DNA of 64,000 bases from Flavobacterium dauae. Its GTDB lineage: Bacteria > Bacteroidota > Bacteroidia > Flavobacteriales > Flavobacteriaceae. A program made the position numbers and the translations under genes. Location of the stretch: the NCBI RefSeq assembly GCF_004151275.2, contig NZ_CP130821.1:2232001-2296000 (forward strand), written 5' to 3'. Numbering within the stretch: position 1 is the first letter of the stretch; every line of letters begins with the position of its first letter. Below, in pieces: positions 8,922-17,434 of the stretch. Under the pieces are notes generated by a model that saw only the letters and a program-made list of their open reading frames with translations, was not told the DNA's origin and ran no database searches.

Positions 8922-9791
8922 CTAATTTGTCACTAACGACATTAAATATTTTTTAGGCGTTGTGCCAAATTTCTTTTTAAAGGCTGCAATAAAATGGCTG
9001 GCGGTGCTGTAACCAATGCGGTTGCCTACTTCGTTTACGTTATAGGTGCCGCTATCTAACAATTTGCGGGCGTATTCCATTTTATAATCAAACAAAAAAC
9101 CGTAAACCGTATCGCCGTAAACCTGTTTAAAGCCTTGTTTTAGTTTTTTTATGTTCAAGCCAATTTCGTCTGCCAGTTCTTGCAAAGTAGGTGGTTCTGC
9201 CATATTTTTCAACAAAATATCTTTGGCGTGTTTAATTTTCATAGTTTCTTCTTCATCAGTCTTAAACGGACAACTTTCATCATTGGTTCCTTCGGGTTTA
9301 TTAAAAAGAAGACTCAATAATTCGTAAACTTTGGCTTTGTAATACAGTTTTTTGACCGATGAATGCAGATTGAAGTTCATTATTTGATACAAAACAACCG
9401 ACATAGAAGGTGTAATGTTTGTTTGTGCGTAATGCTTTCTGTCGATCGCATCTTTGTTTAAAAAAGGAATAAACTCGGCTTCGGTTGAAAAAAGATTATG
9501 AAATTTTTTAATAGATATAATCACAGAAATAATCCACGAACTCGGCTGTACTTCTAAATGAATAGGTAAGCCACGCTGCGGATTGTAAAGCGTTATACAG
9601 TTTTCTTCGTTAAGCGGTATAGAATAGGTGCCATCGTTAAAAGCAAAATTACCTTTGCCTTTTAAAATAAAGTGCAACTGCATTACCTCGTTGCTTAGAT
9701 CTTTTGTGATAACCTGCACATTGTCAGATTCGTTTTTTAAGCGAATGCAAATAAAATCATCTTCTAAAATAACATCTTCTTGAGTTCTCAT
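8922..9791 (-). CDS. AraC/XylS-type transcriptional regulator
   Basis: The 289-residue protein ends in an AraC DNA-binding domain (about residues 185-285) with two helix-turn-helix units; the second carries the signature NEVGNRIGYSTASHFIAAFKK followed by FGTTPKKY. The first ~170 residues show no clear family and likely form a ligand-sensing, cupin-like domain. The gene is divergent from hemA with 233 bp between them, and a perfect palindrome sits in that gap. By position it is a candidate regulator of the hem genes or of itself, similar to iron-responsive PchR-type regulators, but the ligand is unknown. Confidence 0.88.
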   Translation of the reverse strand: MRTQEDVILEDDFICIRLKNESDNVQVITKDLSNEVMQLHFILKGKGNFAFNDGTYSIPLNEENCITLYNPQRGLPIHLEVQPSSWIISVIISIKKFHNLFSTEAEFIPFLNKDAIDRKHYAQTNITPSMSVVLYQIMNFNLHSSVKKLYYKAKVYELLSLLFNKPEGTNDESCPFKTDEEETMKIKHAKDILLKNMAEPPTLQELADEIGLNIKKLKQGFKQVYGDTVYGFLFDYKMEYARKLLDSGTYNVNEVGNRIGYSTASHFIAAFKKKFGTTPKKYLMSLVTN

Positions 9792-9838
9792 AGCGTTATT
9801 TTTTACTTTTTAAACAAACCAATTTTGAAACATTAATC

Positions 9839-9859
9839 TATTTAGAATTGTTCTAAATA
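9839..9859. promoter_or_regulatory. Perfect 21-bp palindromic operator between araC-type gene and hemA
   Basis: TATTTAGAA-TTG-TTCTAAATA is a perfect 9-bp inverted repeat with a 3-nt spacer. It sits 48 bp upstream of the AraC-type start and about 165 bp upstream of hemA. The TTTAGAA/TTCTAAA halves resemble Fur/PerR-family boxes; AraC proteins usually bind direct repeats, so a Fur-like metal or haem regulator is the better guess. Confidence 0.65.
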
Positions 9860-9935
9860 TTAATTCAATAAAAATCATTAACGTCAGCAAATATAAGGCT
9901 TTTTTGAAAAAATAACGCAACAAAAAATCAAAATG

Positions 9936-9943
9936 TAACTTTG
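9936..9943 (+). promoter_or_regulatory. Bacteroidota -7 box (TAACTTTG) for hemA
   Basis: TAACTTTG matches the TANNTTTG -7 consensus exactly. It lies about 80 bp upstream of the hemA ATG. No TTG -33 element is found at the usual 17-23-bp spacing. Confidence 0.5.
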
Positions 9944-10024
9944 CGATATAATTAGTCCTTACAGCGTTATTTTAATTAAACTATTGCTTTTAAATTTGTG
10001 AAGCTTTATTAGTGAAACTAAATA

Positions 10025-11284
10025 ATGAAGAACAACAACAATATAAAACCATCGCATTTTTATGTGGTGGGATTAAATTACAAGAAAGCCGATGCGGAAA
10101 CTCGTGGTAAATTCAGTTTGAGCGATGAGGCAAAATCGAATTTACTGGACAATGCACGTTTGGAAGGAATTCCGTCTTTAATGGCTATTTCTACCTGTAA
10201 CAGAACCGAATTGTACGGTTTTGCAGAACATCCTTTCCAATTAATTTCCTTATTGTGCAAGCATAGTAACGGTACGGTTGAAGATTTTCAGCGTGTTGCC
10301 TATGTGCACAAAAATAACGAAGCGGTGGCACATTTGTTTAAAGTGGGCACAGGAATGGACAGCCAGATTTTAGGCGATTTTGAAATTATAAGTCAGGTTA
10401 AAACCGGCTTTATTGCAGCCCGCGAAAAAGGATTGACCAACAATTATTTTGAACGATTGGTAAATTCGGTTATTCAGGCAAGTAAGCGCATCAAAAACGA
10501 AACCGAAATCAGTACAGGTGCCACTTCGGTATCATTTGCTTCGGTTCATTATATCTTAAATAATGTAGCAGATATTAAAGAGAAAAACATTCTGCTTTTC
10601 GGAACAGGGAAAATAGGTAGAAATACCTGTGAAAACCTTGTGAAGCACACAAAAAATAATCAAATTACTTTAATAAATCGCACCAAAGATAAAGCACAGA
10701 AAATTGCAGGTAAATTCAATTTAATTGTAAAAGATTATGCCGATTTACAAGCTGAAATTCAAAATACCGATGTGTTGATTGTAGCAACCGGTGCACAAAA
10801 TCCTACGATTGACAAAGAATTGCTGAATCTTAAAAAACCATTGTTGATTTTAGATTTATCGATCCCAAAAAACGTGAACGAAAATGTATTGGATGTTGCC
10901 GATGTTACTTTGGTTCATTTAGATCAATTGTCGCAAATGACCGATGATACCTTGGCTAAACGCAAAGAATATGTGCCGCAGGCACTTGCAATTATTGAAG
11001 AAATTAAAGCCGAGTTTATTACGTGGACACAAGCCAGAAAATTTGCACCGACAATTCACGCATTAAAAGCCAAGTTGGAAGAAATCAAGCAAAACGAGTT
11101 GAATTACCAAAAAAAGAAAATAGAAAACTTTGATCAAGATCAGGCAGAAATCATTACAAGCCGCATCATTCAAAAAATTACTACGCACTTTGCTAATCAC
11201 TTAAAAGACGAAGCAACCGAAGTTGATGAAAGTATTGAATGGATCGAAAAAGTTTTTCAAATAGAAACACTCACAAATGAATAA
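10025..11284 (+). CDS. hemA: Glutamyl-tRNA reductase
   Basis: The 419-residue enzyme reduces glutamyl-tRNA(Glu) with NADPH to glutamate-1-semialdehyde, the committed step of C5-pathway haem synthesis. The catalytic nucleophile is Cys58 in ISTCNRTELYG. Other blocks are GMDSQILGDFEI, the NADPH-binding GTGKIG near residue 195-201 and the C-terminal helical dimerisation domain. ATG 10025 gives the normal N-terminus (HFYVVGLNYK). hemC overlaps its last 8 bp, so the two are translationally coupled. It is the first gene of the plus-strand hem cluster. hemL, needed for the next step, is not in the window. Confidence 0.97.
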   Translation: MKNNNNIKPSHFYVVGLNYKKADAETRGKFSLSDEAKSNLLDNARLEGIPSLMAISTCNRTELYGFAEHPFQLISLLCKHSNGTVEDFQRVAYVHKNNEAVAHLFKVGTGMDSQILGDFEIISQVKTGFIAAREKGLTNNYFERLVNSVIQASKRIKNETEISTGATSVSFASVHYILNNVADIKEKNILLFGTGKIGRNTCENLVKHTKNNQITLINRTKDKAQKIAGKFNLIVKDYADLQAEIQNTDVLIVATGAQNPTIDKELLNLKKPLLILDLSIPKNVNENVLDVADVTLVHLDQLSQMTDDTLAKRKEYVPQALAIIEEIKAEFITWTQARKFAPTIHALKAKLEEIKQNELNYQKKKIENFDQDQAEIITSRIIQKITTHFANHLKDEATEVDESIEWIEKVFQIETLTNE

Positions 11285-12200
11285 AATAATCAGAATTGGA
11301 ACCCGCGATAGCGAATTAGCACTTTGGCAAGCCAATACCGTATCAAAAAAACTGAATGATTTAGGCTACAAAACACAAATTGTTCCGGTAAAATCGGATG
11401 GCGATATTATTTTAGACAAACCTTTATACGAGTTAGGAATTACCGGAATATTTACAAAAACGCTCGATGTTGCTATGATTTCGGGTAAGGTTGATATTGC
11501 CGTTCATTCTATGAAAGACGTACCAACCGCTTTGCCGCAGGGTATCGTTCAAGGAGCCGTTTTAAAACGTGCCAATATTTTAGATATTTTAGTTCATAAA
11601 GGATCTACCGATTTTTTGGAAACCAACGGAACCATTGCAACAGGTTCGCTTCGCAGAAAAGCACAGTGGTTAAATAAATATCCGAATCATAAGGTGGAAG
11701 ATCTACGCGGAAACGTGAATACGCGTATGCAGAAATTAAAGGATAACGATTGGAACGGAGCCATTTTTGCAGCTGCCGGATTAGAACGAATTAATTTAAA
11801 ACCAACCGAATTTATTAATTTAGATTGGATGATTCCCGCACCCGCACAAGGAGCTATGATGGTTGTTGCAATGGAAAACGATAATTATGTGTTAGATGCC
11901 GTTGCACAATTAAACGATATTGAAACCGAAATTTGTACCCATATAGAGCGACAGTTTTTACGCACGTTAGAAGGCGGTTGTACCGCACCAATTGGAGCTA
12001 TTGCAAAATATAACGAACACGATGACACGATACATTTTAAAGGTGTATTACTTTCGATTGACGGAAAACAGCAATTCGAAATTGAAAAAGATGTTTCTAT
12101 TGAAGAATGGAAAAAATTAGGATTTTTTGCAGCAAAAGAAATTTTAGAAAAAGGTGGTTCTGTATTAATGACAGAACTGCGTTCGCAATTAAAAAAGTAA
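11277..12200 (+). CDS. hemC: Hydroxymethylbilane synthase (porphobilinogen deaminase)
   Basis: The 307-residue protein joins four porphobilinogens into hydroxymethylbilane. Diagnostic motifs are IRIGTRDSELALWQA at the N-terminus, VDIAVHSMKDVP with the catalytic Asp, TGSLRRKAQ, LRGNVNTR and LEGGCTAPIGA, whose Cys carries the dipyrromethane cofactor. All arginines expected for substrate binding appear present. The gene starts inside the 3' end of hemA (8-bp overlap). After its stop the DNA becomes repeat-rich and the next hem gene is about 960 bp away. Confidence 0.97.
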   Translation: MNKIIRIGTRDSELALWQANTVSKKLNDLGYKTQIVPVKSDGDIILDKPLYELGITGIFTKTLDVAMISGKVDIAVHSMKDVPTALPQGIVQGAVLKRANILDILVHKGSTDFLETNGTIATGSLRRKAQWLNKYPNHKVEDLRGNVNTRMQKLKDNDWNGAIFAAAGLERINLKPTEFINLDWMIPAPAQGAMMVVAMENDNYVLDAVAQLNDIETEICTHIERQFLRTLEGGCTAPIGAIAKYNEHDDTIHFKGVLLSIDGKQQFEIEKDVSIEEWKKLGFFAAKEILEKGGSVLMTELRSQLKK

Positions 12201-12204
12201 TCTA

Positions 12205-12400
12205 TACAGTTTGTCATTCCGACGAAGGACGAATCTAATAAAAATAATAAACCACGGATTAAAGAATTTACACCAATTTTCGTAATCCTAATAATCATTA
12301 AATCTGTGGTGATAAAATTTAAATATCGTTCTTTTGAACATTGAGCATATTTGAACTTAAAGTATATTATTCTGAACTTGTTTCAGAATCTCATCATGCA
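12205..12400. repeat. Cluster of degenerate intergenic repeats after hemC
   Basis: Three pieces are visible. TTTGTCATTCCGACGAAGG near 12208 is a half-copy of the element at 13071. ACCACGGATT (about 12252) and AATCTGTGGT (about 12303) form an imperfect inverted pair. ATTCTGAACTTGTTTCAGAAT near 12367 is another relative. Nothing coding is evident here. Confidence 0.55.
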
Positions 12401-12426
12401 AGTATTAATATCTAGCACAGAGAATA

Positions 12427-13050
12427 ATGATTACATTCGATATTTTTAAAAAGAAGAAAGGGATTTATTGGACGAACACATTGATTGTATATTCGATTGC
12501 TATTCCTTGCCTTTTAGTTGAATTTATAAAATACATTATTTTAGATTTTGAACAAAAAAAGAACATTTTTGATGATATTTTATTTTATATAGCATTGGGA
12601 AGTCTCGGTTATGGACTCGTAATGGGAGTTTCTGGTTTTGTTAGACATCAACCTTTGAAAGGGAAATTGGAAGGTTCTTTAATTTTAGAAGATGACAAAA
12701 TTACTATAGATCATGAAGCTTATCGTCTTGATGAAATTAAAAAGATCAAAATTCTAAATTATGATTACTATAGTAAATTTAATTTCCCTACACGAGGCAG
12801 TTTTGAAGCATCACTTTCGAGAGGGGTTGATAATAAATTTGAAATAATATTGAATTCTGGAGAAATAGTAAGTTGTGCGTTTTGTCAATTCAATCGTTAC
12901 GATATAGTTGATGCTAAAAAACAATTAATAAATTATCATTTAAAAGGCAAAATTGAATTTTTGCATTTGATTGAAATTTTGGGTATTTCAGGTTTTAATC
13001 AAATTAAACTATTTAAAAAGGAAATCAAATGGTTTCAAGAAGATAGATAA
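12427..13050 (+). CDS. Hypothetical protein with two membrane segments
   Basis: The 207-residue product has hydrophobic segments at about residues 16-36 and 50-75, then a soluble domain rich in charged residues ending in FKKEIKWFQEDR. The layout (two TM helices followed by a cytosolic beta-rich domain with LILEDDKITIDHEAY) resembles small PH-like membrane proteins, but I do not recognise the family. It interrupts the hem cluster between hemC and hemD and is bounded on both sides by repeat elements and lower GC, which suggests a later insertion. No role in haem synthesis is implied. Confidence 0.65.
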   Translation: MITFDIFKKKKGIYWTNTLIVYSIAIPCLLVEFIKYIILDFEQKKNIFDDILFYIALGSLGYGLVMGVSGFVRHQPLKGKLEGSLILEDDKITIDHEAYRLDEIKKIKILNYDYYSKFNFPTRGSFEASLSRGVDNKFEIILNSGEIVSCAFCQFNRYDIVDAKKQLINYHLKGKIEFLHLIEILGISGFNQIKLFKKEIKWFQEDR

Positions 13051-13070
13051 AAACAATAACAAATTTAGTT

Positions 13071-13137
13071 TTCATTCTGAACGAAGCATAGTGGAGTGAA
13101 GAATCTCTGTTAAAGATTCCTCGTTCCTCGGAATGAC
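13071..13137. repeat. REP-like palindromic element upstream of hemD
   Basis: The element begins TTCATTCTGAACGAAG and ends GTTCCTCGGAATGA; the ends are imperfect inverted repeats, and AAGAATCT / AGATTCCT form an inner stem. A second full copy is at 13835-13916 and partial copies at 12208 and 12367. This layout is that of a REP/BIME-like dispersed repeat. Confidence 0.7.
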
Positions 13138-13159
13138 ATCAAATTATAAATCAAACAAA

Positions 13160-13864
13160 ATGAAAACCAAAATCTGTATAGTATCAACCAAAAAACTGCA
13201 TAGCAATCAAAAACAATTTTTGCTAAATGCAGGTTTTTCGGTAATCGAAGCAGATTTTATTAAAATTACATTTGTTGCTTTTCAGTTAAAAACTATTCCG
13301 ACTTTATTGTTATTTACATCGCAAAACGCTGTAAAAAGCATCTTGCAGAATGAAGATATCGAAACTTTAAAAGAAATTCCCGCTGTTTGTGTAGGATCAA
13401 AAACCAAACAATTGTTGCAGGAAATCGGTTTTGAGGTGTTGGAAGTTCAAGAATACGCAAAAGATTTGTCACCGATAATTCAGCAGAAATATCACTCGGA
13501 ACAAATCGCTTTTTTTGCAGGAAATTTAAGACGAGATGTTTTGCCCGATGCTATGCAGAAATCAAATATTTCTTTTGATGAATATACGGTGTATCAAAAT
13601 GCAGCAAATCCAATAGAAATTAAAGCAGAAACCGATGCGTTGTTGTTTTTCAGTCCATCGGGAATTCACAGTTATCTGCAACAAAACACCATAAAAAATC
13701 AAACTTGTTTCTGCATTGGTACTACAACTGCTGCGGCTTTAAACGGAATTACGAACAATATTGTAATCGCCAACAAGCAAACGGTAGAAAATGTAATTAT
13801 TCAGTGTATTAATCATTATAATAACAAACAATATTGTCATTCTGAACACAATGAAATGGAGTGA
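13160..13864 (+). CDS. hemD: Uroporphyrinogen-III synthase
   Basis: The 234-residue protein closes and isomerises hydroxymethylbilane to uroporphyrinogen III. HemD is poorly conserved, but the two-lobed pattern is visible: LLFTSQNAVKSIL near residue 50, CVGSKTKQLLQEIGFEV near 80, LLFFSPSGIHSYL near 165 and CIGTTTAAALN near 185. Placement between hemC and hemE supports it. I start at ATG 13160; the frame is open back to an ATG at 13133, which lies inside the upstream repeat. The last ~10 codons (CHSEHNEME) are encoded by the downstream repeat, so the C-terminus has been replaced or extended by it. Confidence 0.88.
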   Translation: MKTKICIVSTKKLHSNQKQFLLNAGFSVIEADFIKITFVAFQLKTIPTLLLFTSQNAVKSILQNEDIETLKEIPAVCVGSKTKQLLQEIGFEVLEVQEYAKDLSPIIQQKYHSEQIAFFAGNLRRDVLPDAMQKSNISFDEYTVYQNAANPIEIKAETDALLFFSPSGIHSYLQQNTIKNQTCFCIGTTTAAALNGITNNIVIANKQTVENVIIQCINHYNNKQYCHSEHNEME

Positions 13865-13916
13865 AGAATCTCAAATCACGGAATGATTAAAAATTCTTCG
13901 TTCCTCGGAATGACAA
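13835..13916. repeat. REP-like element overlapping the 3' end of hemD
   Basis: TTGTCATTCTGAAC at the left and TTCCTCGGAATGACAA at the right are inverted ends of the same family as 13071-13137. The hemD stop codon (13862-13864) lies within it. Directly after it, 13934-13966 holds CAGCTGATTGCTGATGACTG and two ACTGAAA units, a relative of the repeats around the gene at 17032. Confidence 0.7.
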
Positions 13917-13968
13917 AAAAACTAAACAATATTCACAGCTGATTGCTGATGACTGAAAACTGAAAACT

Positions 13969-14994
13969 ATGTTAAAAAACGATTTATTTTTAAGAGCACT
14001 AAACGGAGAATCAGTAGAACGCCCACCAGTTTGGATGATGCGTCAGGCAGGAAGATATTTGCCGGAATTTAGAGCATTACGCGACAAATACGACTTTTTT
14101 ACCCGTTGCGAAACTCCGGAATTAGCAGCCGAAATTACAGTTCAACCAATAAGAATTGTAAAACCCGATGCAGCCATTTTATTCTCGGATATTTTGGTTA
14201 TTCCTCGTGCAATGGGAATTCATGTGGAATTAAAAGACAATTTAGGACCGCAGATTCCAAATCCAATCCGAACAATGGAGCAGGTAAATCAAGTGATTGT
14301 TCCAAATATAGATGAAACGTTGGGTTACGTGATGAACGCCATTAAACTGACCAAAGAAATGTTGAACAATGAGGTTCCGTTGATTGGTTTTGCAGGTTCT
14401 CCGTGGACAATTTTTTGTTATGTGGTGGAAGGAAAAGGATCTAAAAGTTTTGATACCGCAAAAGGTTTCTGTTTTTCAAATCCGGTTGCTGCACACACTT
14501 TGCTGCAAAAAATTACCGATACAACCATTTTGTATTTAAAGGAAAAGGTAAAAGCGGGTTGTAATGCTATTCAAATTTTTGATTCGTGGGGTGGAATGCT
14601 TTCCCCTACCGATTATAACGAGTTTTCTTGGCAATACATCAACCAGATTGTGGAAGCTTTGGCAGAAATGACAAAAGTAATTGTTTTTGGAAAAGGTTGC
14701 TGGTTTGCTTTAAACGAAATGGGGAAAAGTAAAGCATCGGCTTTAGGTGTAGATTGGACGTGCTCTGCAAGAAATGCCCGTTATTTATCAGGCGGAAACA
14801 TTACGCTGCAAGGAAATTTTGATCCTTCAAGATTACTTTCGCCAATTCCAACCATTAAAAAAATGGTTCACGAAATGATTGATGAATTCGGTAAAGACAA
14901 ATATATTGTAAATTTAGGTCACGGTATTTTACCAAATATTCCGGTAGATCACGCTAAAGCATTTATTGAGGCGGTTAAGGAGTATAACAGATAG
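13969..14994 (+). CDS. hemE: Uroporphyrinogen decarboxylase
   Basis: The 341-residue enzyme removes four carboxyl groups from uroporphyrinogen III to give coproporphyrinogen III. It starts with the family signature [16 protein letters not shown], whose Arg residues bind substrate. The catalytic Asp is in [12 protein letters not shown], and further blocks are [16 protein letters not shown] and [15 protein letters not shown] near the C-terminus. Length is normal. The stop codon at 14992-14994 touches the left repeat of the first four-helix-bundle cassette. Confidence 0.97.
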   Translation: MLKNDLFLRALNGESVERPPVWMMRQAGRYLPEFRALRDKYDFFTRCETPELAAEITVQPIRIVKPDAAILFSDILVIPRAMGIHVELKDNLGPQIPNPIRTMEQVNQVIVPNIDETLGYVMNAIKLTKEMLNNEVPLIGFAGSPWTIFCYVVEGKGSKSFDTAKGFCFSNPVAAHTLLQKITDTTILYLKEKVKAGCNAIQIFDSWGGMLSPTDYNEFSWQYINQIVEALAEMTKVIVFGKGCWFALNEMGKSKASALGVDWTCSARNARYLSGGNITLQGNFDPSRLLSPIPTIKKMVHEMIDEFGKDKYIVNLGHGILPNIPVDHAKAFIEAVKEYNR

Positions 14995-15406
14995 TTTTTA
15001 GTTGGTAGTTGTAAGTTTTTAGTTATGTATGATTATAAAAAATATATCGTTTGGCAAAAATCACATCAGTTGGTTTTAAATACGTATGCTTTTACAAATA
15101 ATTTTCCAAAGAACGAACAATATAATTTAACTTCTCAAATCAATCGGGCAGCCTTATCAATTCCTACAAATATTGCAGAAGGTTGTGGCAGAAACGGACA
15201 GAAAGAATTTATTAAGTTTTTAAATATCTCTTCTGGATCTGCTACAGAATTAGATTATCTGTTTTTGTTAGCTAAAGACTTAAATTTTATTCCAGAAGAA
15301 GATTATTTGAATTTAAATGAAGAATTAATAGAAATTAGAAAGATGTTATTTGCTTTAATTCAGAAAATAGCATCAACTTTAAACTAAAAACTCAAACCTA
15401 AAAACT
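14993..15406. repeat. Inverted-repeat-bounded cassette around four-helix-bundle gene 1
   Basis: Left side carries AGTTTTTAG (14993-15001) and AAGTTTTTAGTT (15013-15024) immediately before the ATG. Right side carries AACTAAAAACT (15382-15392, overlapping the stop codon) and CTAAAAACT (15398-15406). The order is mirrored, so the whole unit is one inverted-repeat cassette. Confidence 0.65.
15025..15387 (+). CDS. Four-helix-bundle protein (23S rRNA intervening-sequence/S23 family), copy 1
   Basis: The 120-residue all-helical protein has the IVP signature: VWQKSHQLVL near residue 10, FPKNEQYNLTSQINRAALSI, PTNIAEGCGR near 50-60 and FLNISSGSATELDYLFLLA. This family was first seen encoded in 23S rRNA insertions and is related to the pentameric Avd accessory protein of diversity-generating retroelements; its usual role is unknown, though Avd binds nucleic acid. 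Two paralogues lie at 17032 and 42757. It is inserted between hemE and the next gene inside a private inverted-repeat pair. No reverse transcriptase is nearby. Confidence 0.85.
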   Translation: MYDYKKYIVWQKSHQLVLNTYAFTNNFPKNEQYNLTSQINRAALSIPTNIAEGCGRNGQKEFIKFLNISSGSATELDYLFLLAKDLNFIPEEDYLNLNEELIEIRKMLFALIQKIASTLN

Positions 15407-15412
15407 TTAGAA

Positions 15413-15772
15413 ATGCTTACAAGTAAAAAAGACGAAACCGAACAACGTTTAAATTCCATACTGCAAAAGCTTTCAGGAATTACGTTTGTACCAGAAAATT
15501 GGAACGAGGCTGTTTTTTGGACAACTTTAGAAGAAACCGGATTGTCTAAAAGCGATGTTTTAGAAAAAGATGAAAACTTGTTTTTTAAGCAATTGATCGA
15601 TTTGCAGTTTCCTTGGGAACACATGGAAAAGTTGGCTGATATTTTAGTCGGTTTAGATCCAAAACAACCAGATCAATTGATAAAAGAGCGTGCCAAACAT
15701 CTGTATCAATTTATACATAACGAAAGCAAAATGTTCTCGTTTGAAATTATGAATAAGATTGGAAAGTTATAA
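15413..15772 (+). CDS. Conserved hypothetical protein in hem cluster
   Basis: The 119-residue soluble protein has no signal peptide or membrane segment. It is rich in Leu, Glu and Lys and probably helical (EQRLNSILQKLSG at the start, LIKERAKHLYQFIHNESKMFSFEIMNKIGKL at the end, given here only as landmarks). Family not recognised. Its stop codon overlaps the start of the following small membrane protein (TAATG), so the two are translationally coupled. The position between hemE and hemF raises the possibility of a haem-related role, without direct support. Confidence 0.65.
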   Translation: MLTSKKDETEQRLNSILQKLSGITFVPENWNEAVFWTTLEETGLSKSDVLEKDENLFFKQLIDLQFPWEHMEKLADILVGLDPKQPDQLIKERAKHLYQFIHNESKMFSFEIMNKIGKL

Positions 15773-16044
15773 TGATAAGAAATAAGTATAATATAGTTAC
15801 GATTTTAATTTATCTACTTTGGATAACATTTATAATAAGCACCATTATCACTTTTGATACTATAGAAAGTGCTTGTCAACAAGGTACCCTTTTTGTTGGT
15901 TTACCTATTGTAACCATATTTCTTACTTTTTTTTGCTTTATTACTATTGTTATAACCAATTTAATGTGTAAAAAGAATTTTTATGATGATTTACTTTTTG
16001 TAATAGTTCCTTTTTTAGGCTTGATTTTATACATATTCATCTAA
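15772..16044 (+). CDS. Small three-helix membrane protein
   Basis: The 90-residue product has three hydrophobic segments (about 10-30, 40-62 and 70-89) with a short polar tail, so it should be an inner-membrane protein. Its ATG overlaps the preceding stop codon and hemF starts 6 bp after its own stop, so it is cotranscribed with hemF. Family not recognised and the local AT content is higher than in the hem genes. Confidence 0.6.
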   Translation: MIRNKYNIVTILIYLLWITFIISTIITFDTIESACQQGTLFVGLPIVTIFLTFFCFITIVITNLMCKKNFYDDLLFVIVPFLGLILYIFI

Positions 16045-16050
16045 CTTAAA

Positions 16051-16953
16051 ATGAAAGATAAATTTTACAACTACATCCAGCAATTACAAAACACCATCAC
16101 TTCTAAATTAGAAGAAATTGATGGTACAGCAAAATTCCATGAAGACCTTTGGGAACGACCTGAAGGCGGAGGCGGAAGAACACGCGTAATTGAAAACGGA
16201 AGCGTTTTTGAAAAAGGAGGTGTCAATATTTCTGCGGTTCATGGTGCATTGCCAGAAAGTATGCAAAAGATGTTTAATGTAGGCGAAGCTGATTTTTTTG
16301 CGTGTGGATTAAGCTTAGTTATTCATCCAAAGAATCCAATGGTGCCGACGGTTCACGCAAATTGGCGTTATTTTGAAATGTACAATAAACAAGGTGCAAA
16401 AGTAGGTTCATGGTTTGGCGGCGGACAAGATTTAACACCTTATTATTTGTTTGAAGAAGATGCTAAACATTTTCATCAGGTTTGTAAAACCGCTTGCGAC
16501 AAACACAATCCCGAATTTTATCCAAAATACAAAAAAGTGTGTGATGATTATTTCTGGAATGCACACCGCAACGAAGCCCGTGGAATTGGCGGTTTATTTT
16601 TTGACCATTTAGTGGAAACTGAAGATATGACCATGGAAAACTGGTTCGATTTTGTAACCGAAGTCGGAAATAGCTTTTTAGAAAGTTATGTGCCAATTGT
16701 TGAAAAAAGAAAAGAATTACCTTACACGGATGCAAACAGAACGTGGCAGGAAATCCGTCGTGGACGTTATGTAGAATTTAATTTGGTACACGACAAAGGA
16801 ACTATTTTCGGATTAAAAACCAACGGTAGAATAGAAAGTATCTTAATGAGTTTACCACCGCATGTTCAATGGGTGTATGATCATCATCCCGAAATTGGAA
16901 GTGAAGAAGATAAGTTGGTTAAAGTGTTGCAGAAGCCTGTAAGTTGGGTGTAA
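16051..16953 (+). CDS. hemF: Coproporphyrinogen III oxidase, oxygen-dependent
   Basis: The 300-residue enzyme decarboxylates two propionates of coproporphyrinogen III to vinyl groups using O2, yielding protoporphyrinogen IX. Key blocks are HANWRYFEM, SWFGGGQDLTPYYLFEEDAKHFH, RGIGGLFFDHL and RRGRYVEFNLVHDKGTIFGL, all signatures of HemF and not of the radical-SAM HemN. It implies aerobic haem synthesis; no hemN is in the window. After its stop comes the left inverted repeat of the second four-helix-bundle cassette. Confidence 0.97.
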   Translation: MKDKFYNYIQQLQNTITSKLEEIDGTAKFHEDLWERPEGGGGRTRVIENGSVFEKGGVNISAVHGALPESMQKMFNVGEADFFACGLSLVIHPKNPMVPTVHANWRYFEMYNKQGAKVGSWFGGGQDLTPYYLFEEDAKHFHQVCKTACDKHNPEFYPKYKKVCDDYFWNAHRNEARGIGGLFFDHLVETEDMTMENWFDFVTEVGNSFLESYVPIVEKRKELPYTDANRTWQEIRRGRYVEFNLVHDKGTIFGLKTNGRIESILMSLPPHVQWVYDHHPEIGSEEDKLVKVLQKPVSWV

Positions 16954-16960
16954 GTAACAA

Positions 16961-17419
16961 GATTTCAGAAATCAGTAGTCAGATTACTGAAGCCTGATTT
17001 CCGACAACTGACAGCTATAAAAATTAATGTTATGAGAGATTATAAAAAATTACAAGTTTGGGAGAAATCACATCATTTAACATTAGAAGTATATCAAGAG
17101 TTAAAGAACTTTCCTAAAGATGAAATATTTGGATTAATCAGTCAGATGAAAAGGTCTTCAAATTCAATTCCAACTAATATTGCTGAAGGAGCAGGAAGGT
17201 TTTCAAATAAAGATTTTTCGAGGTTTTTATCAATTGCTTACGGTTCTTCTAATGAACTAGAATATCAAATAATTTTAAGTATTGATTTAGGTTTTATATC
17301 AGAAAAAACCGGGAATTCTTTTATCGAAAAAATTCAAGAAATAAGAAAAATGCTTTACGCATTAATAAATAAATTAAATAATTCAGAAAACTGATTGCTG
17401 AAAGCTGATTTCTGAAATC
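16961..17419. repeat. Inverted-repeat-bounded cassette around four-helix-bundle gene 2
   Basis: GATTTCAGAAATCAG (16961-16975) and its exact reverse complement CTGATTTCTGAAATC (17405-17419) enclose the gene. Between the arms and the gene are further degenerate CTGA/TCAG-rich units. The gene's stop codon lies inside the right-hand repeat. Confidence 0.7.
17032..17394 (+). CDS. Four-helix-bundle protein (IVP/S23 family), copy 2
   Basis: The 120-residue protein is a paralogue of the one at 15025: both have VW-x-K-SH near residue 10, FPKDEIFGLISQMKR, SIPTNIAEGAGR and FLSIAYGSSNELEYQ. Identity is partial, so this is not a recent duplication. It sits between hemF and hemB in its own inverted-repeat frame, whose sequence differs from the frames of the other two copies. 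A role in nucleic-acid binding is inferred from Avd-like structures of the family only. Confidence 0.85.
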   Translation: MRDYKKLQVWEKSHHLTLEVYQELKNFPKDEIFGLISQMKRSSNSIPTNIAEGAGRFSNKDFSRFLSIAYGSSNELEYQIILSIDLGFISEKTGNSFIEKIQEIRKMLYALINKLNNSEN

Positions 17420-17434
17420 TAAAAATAAAAAACT

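Noticed and set aside
13133..13159. Upstream ATG of hemD
   Set aside because: Lies within the REP-like element; adds nine residues foreign to HemD.
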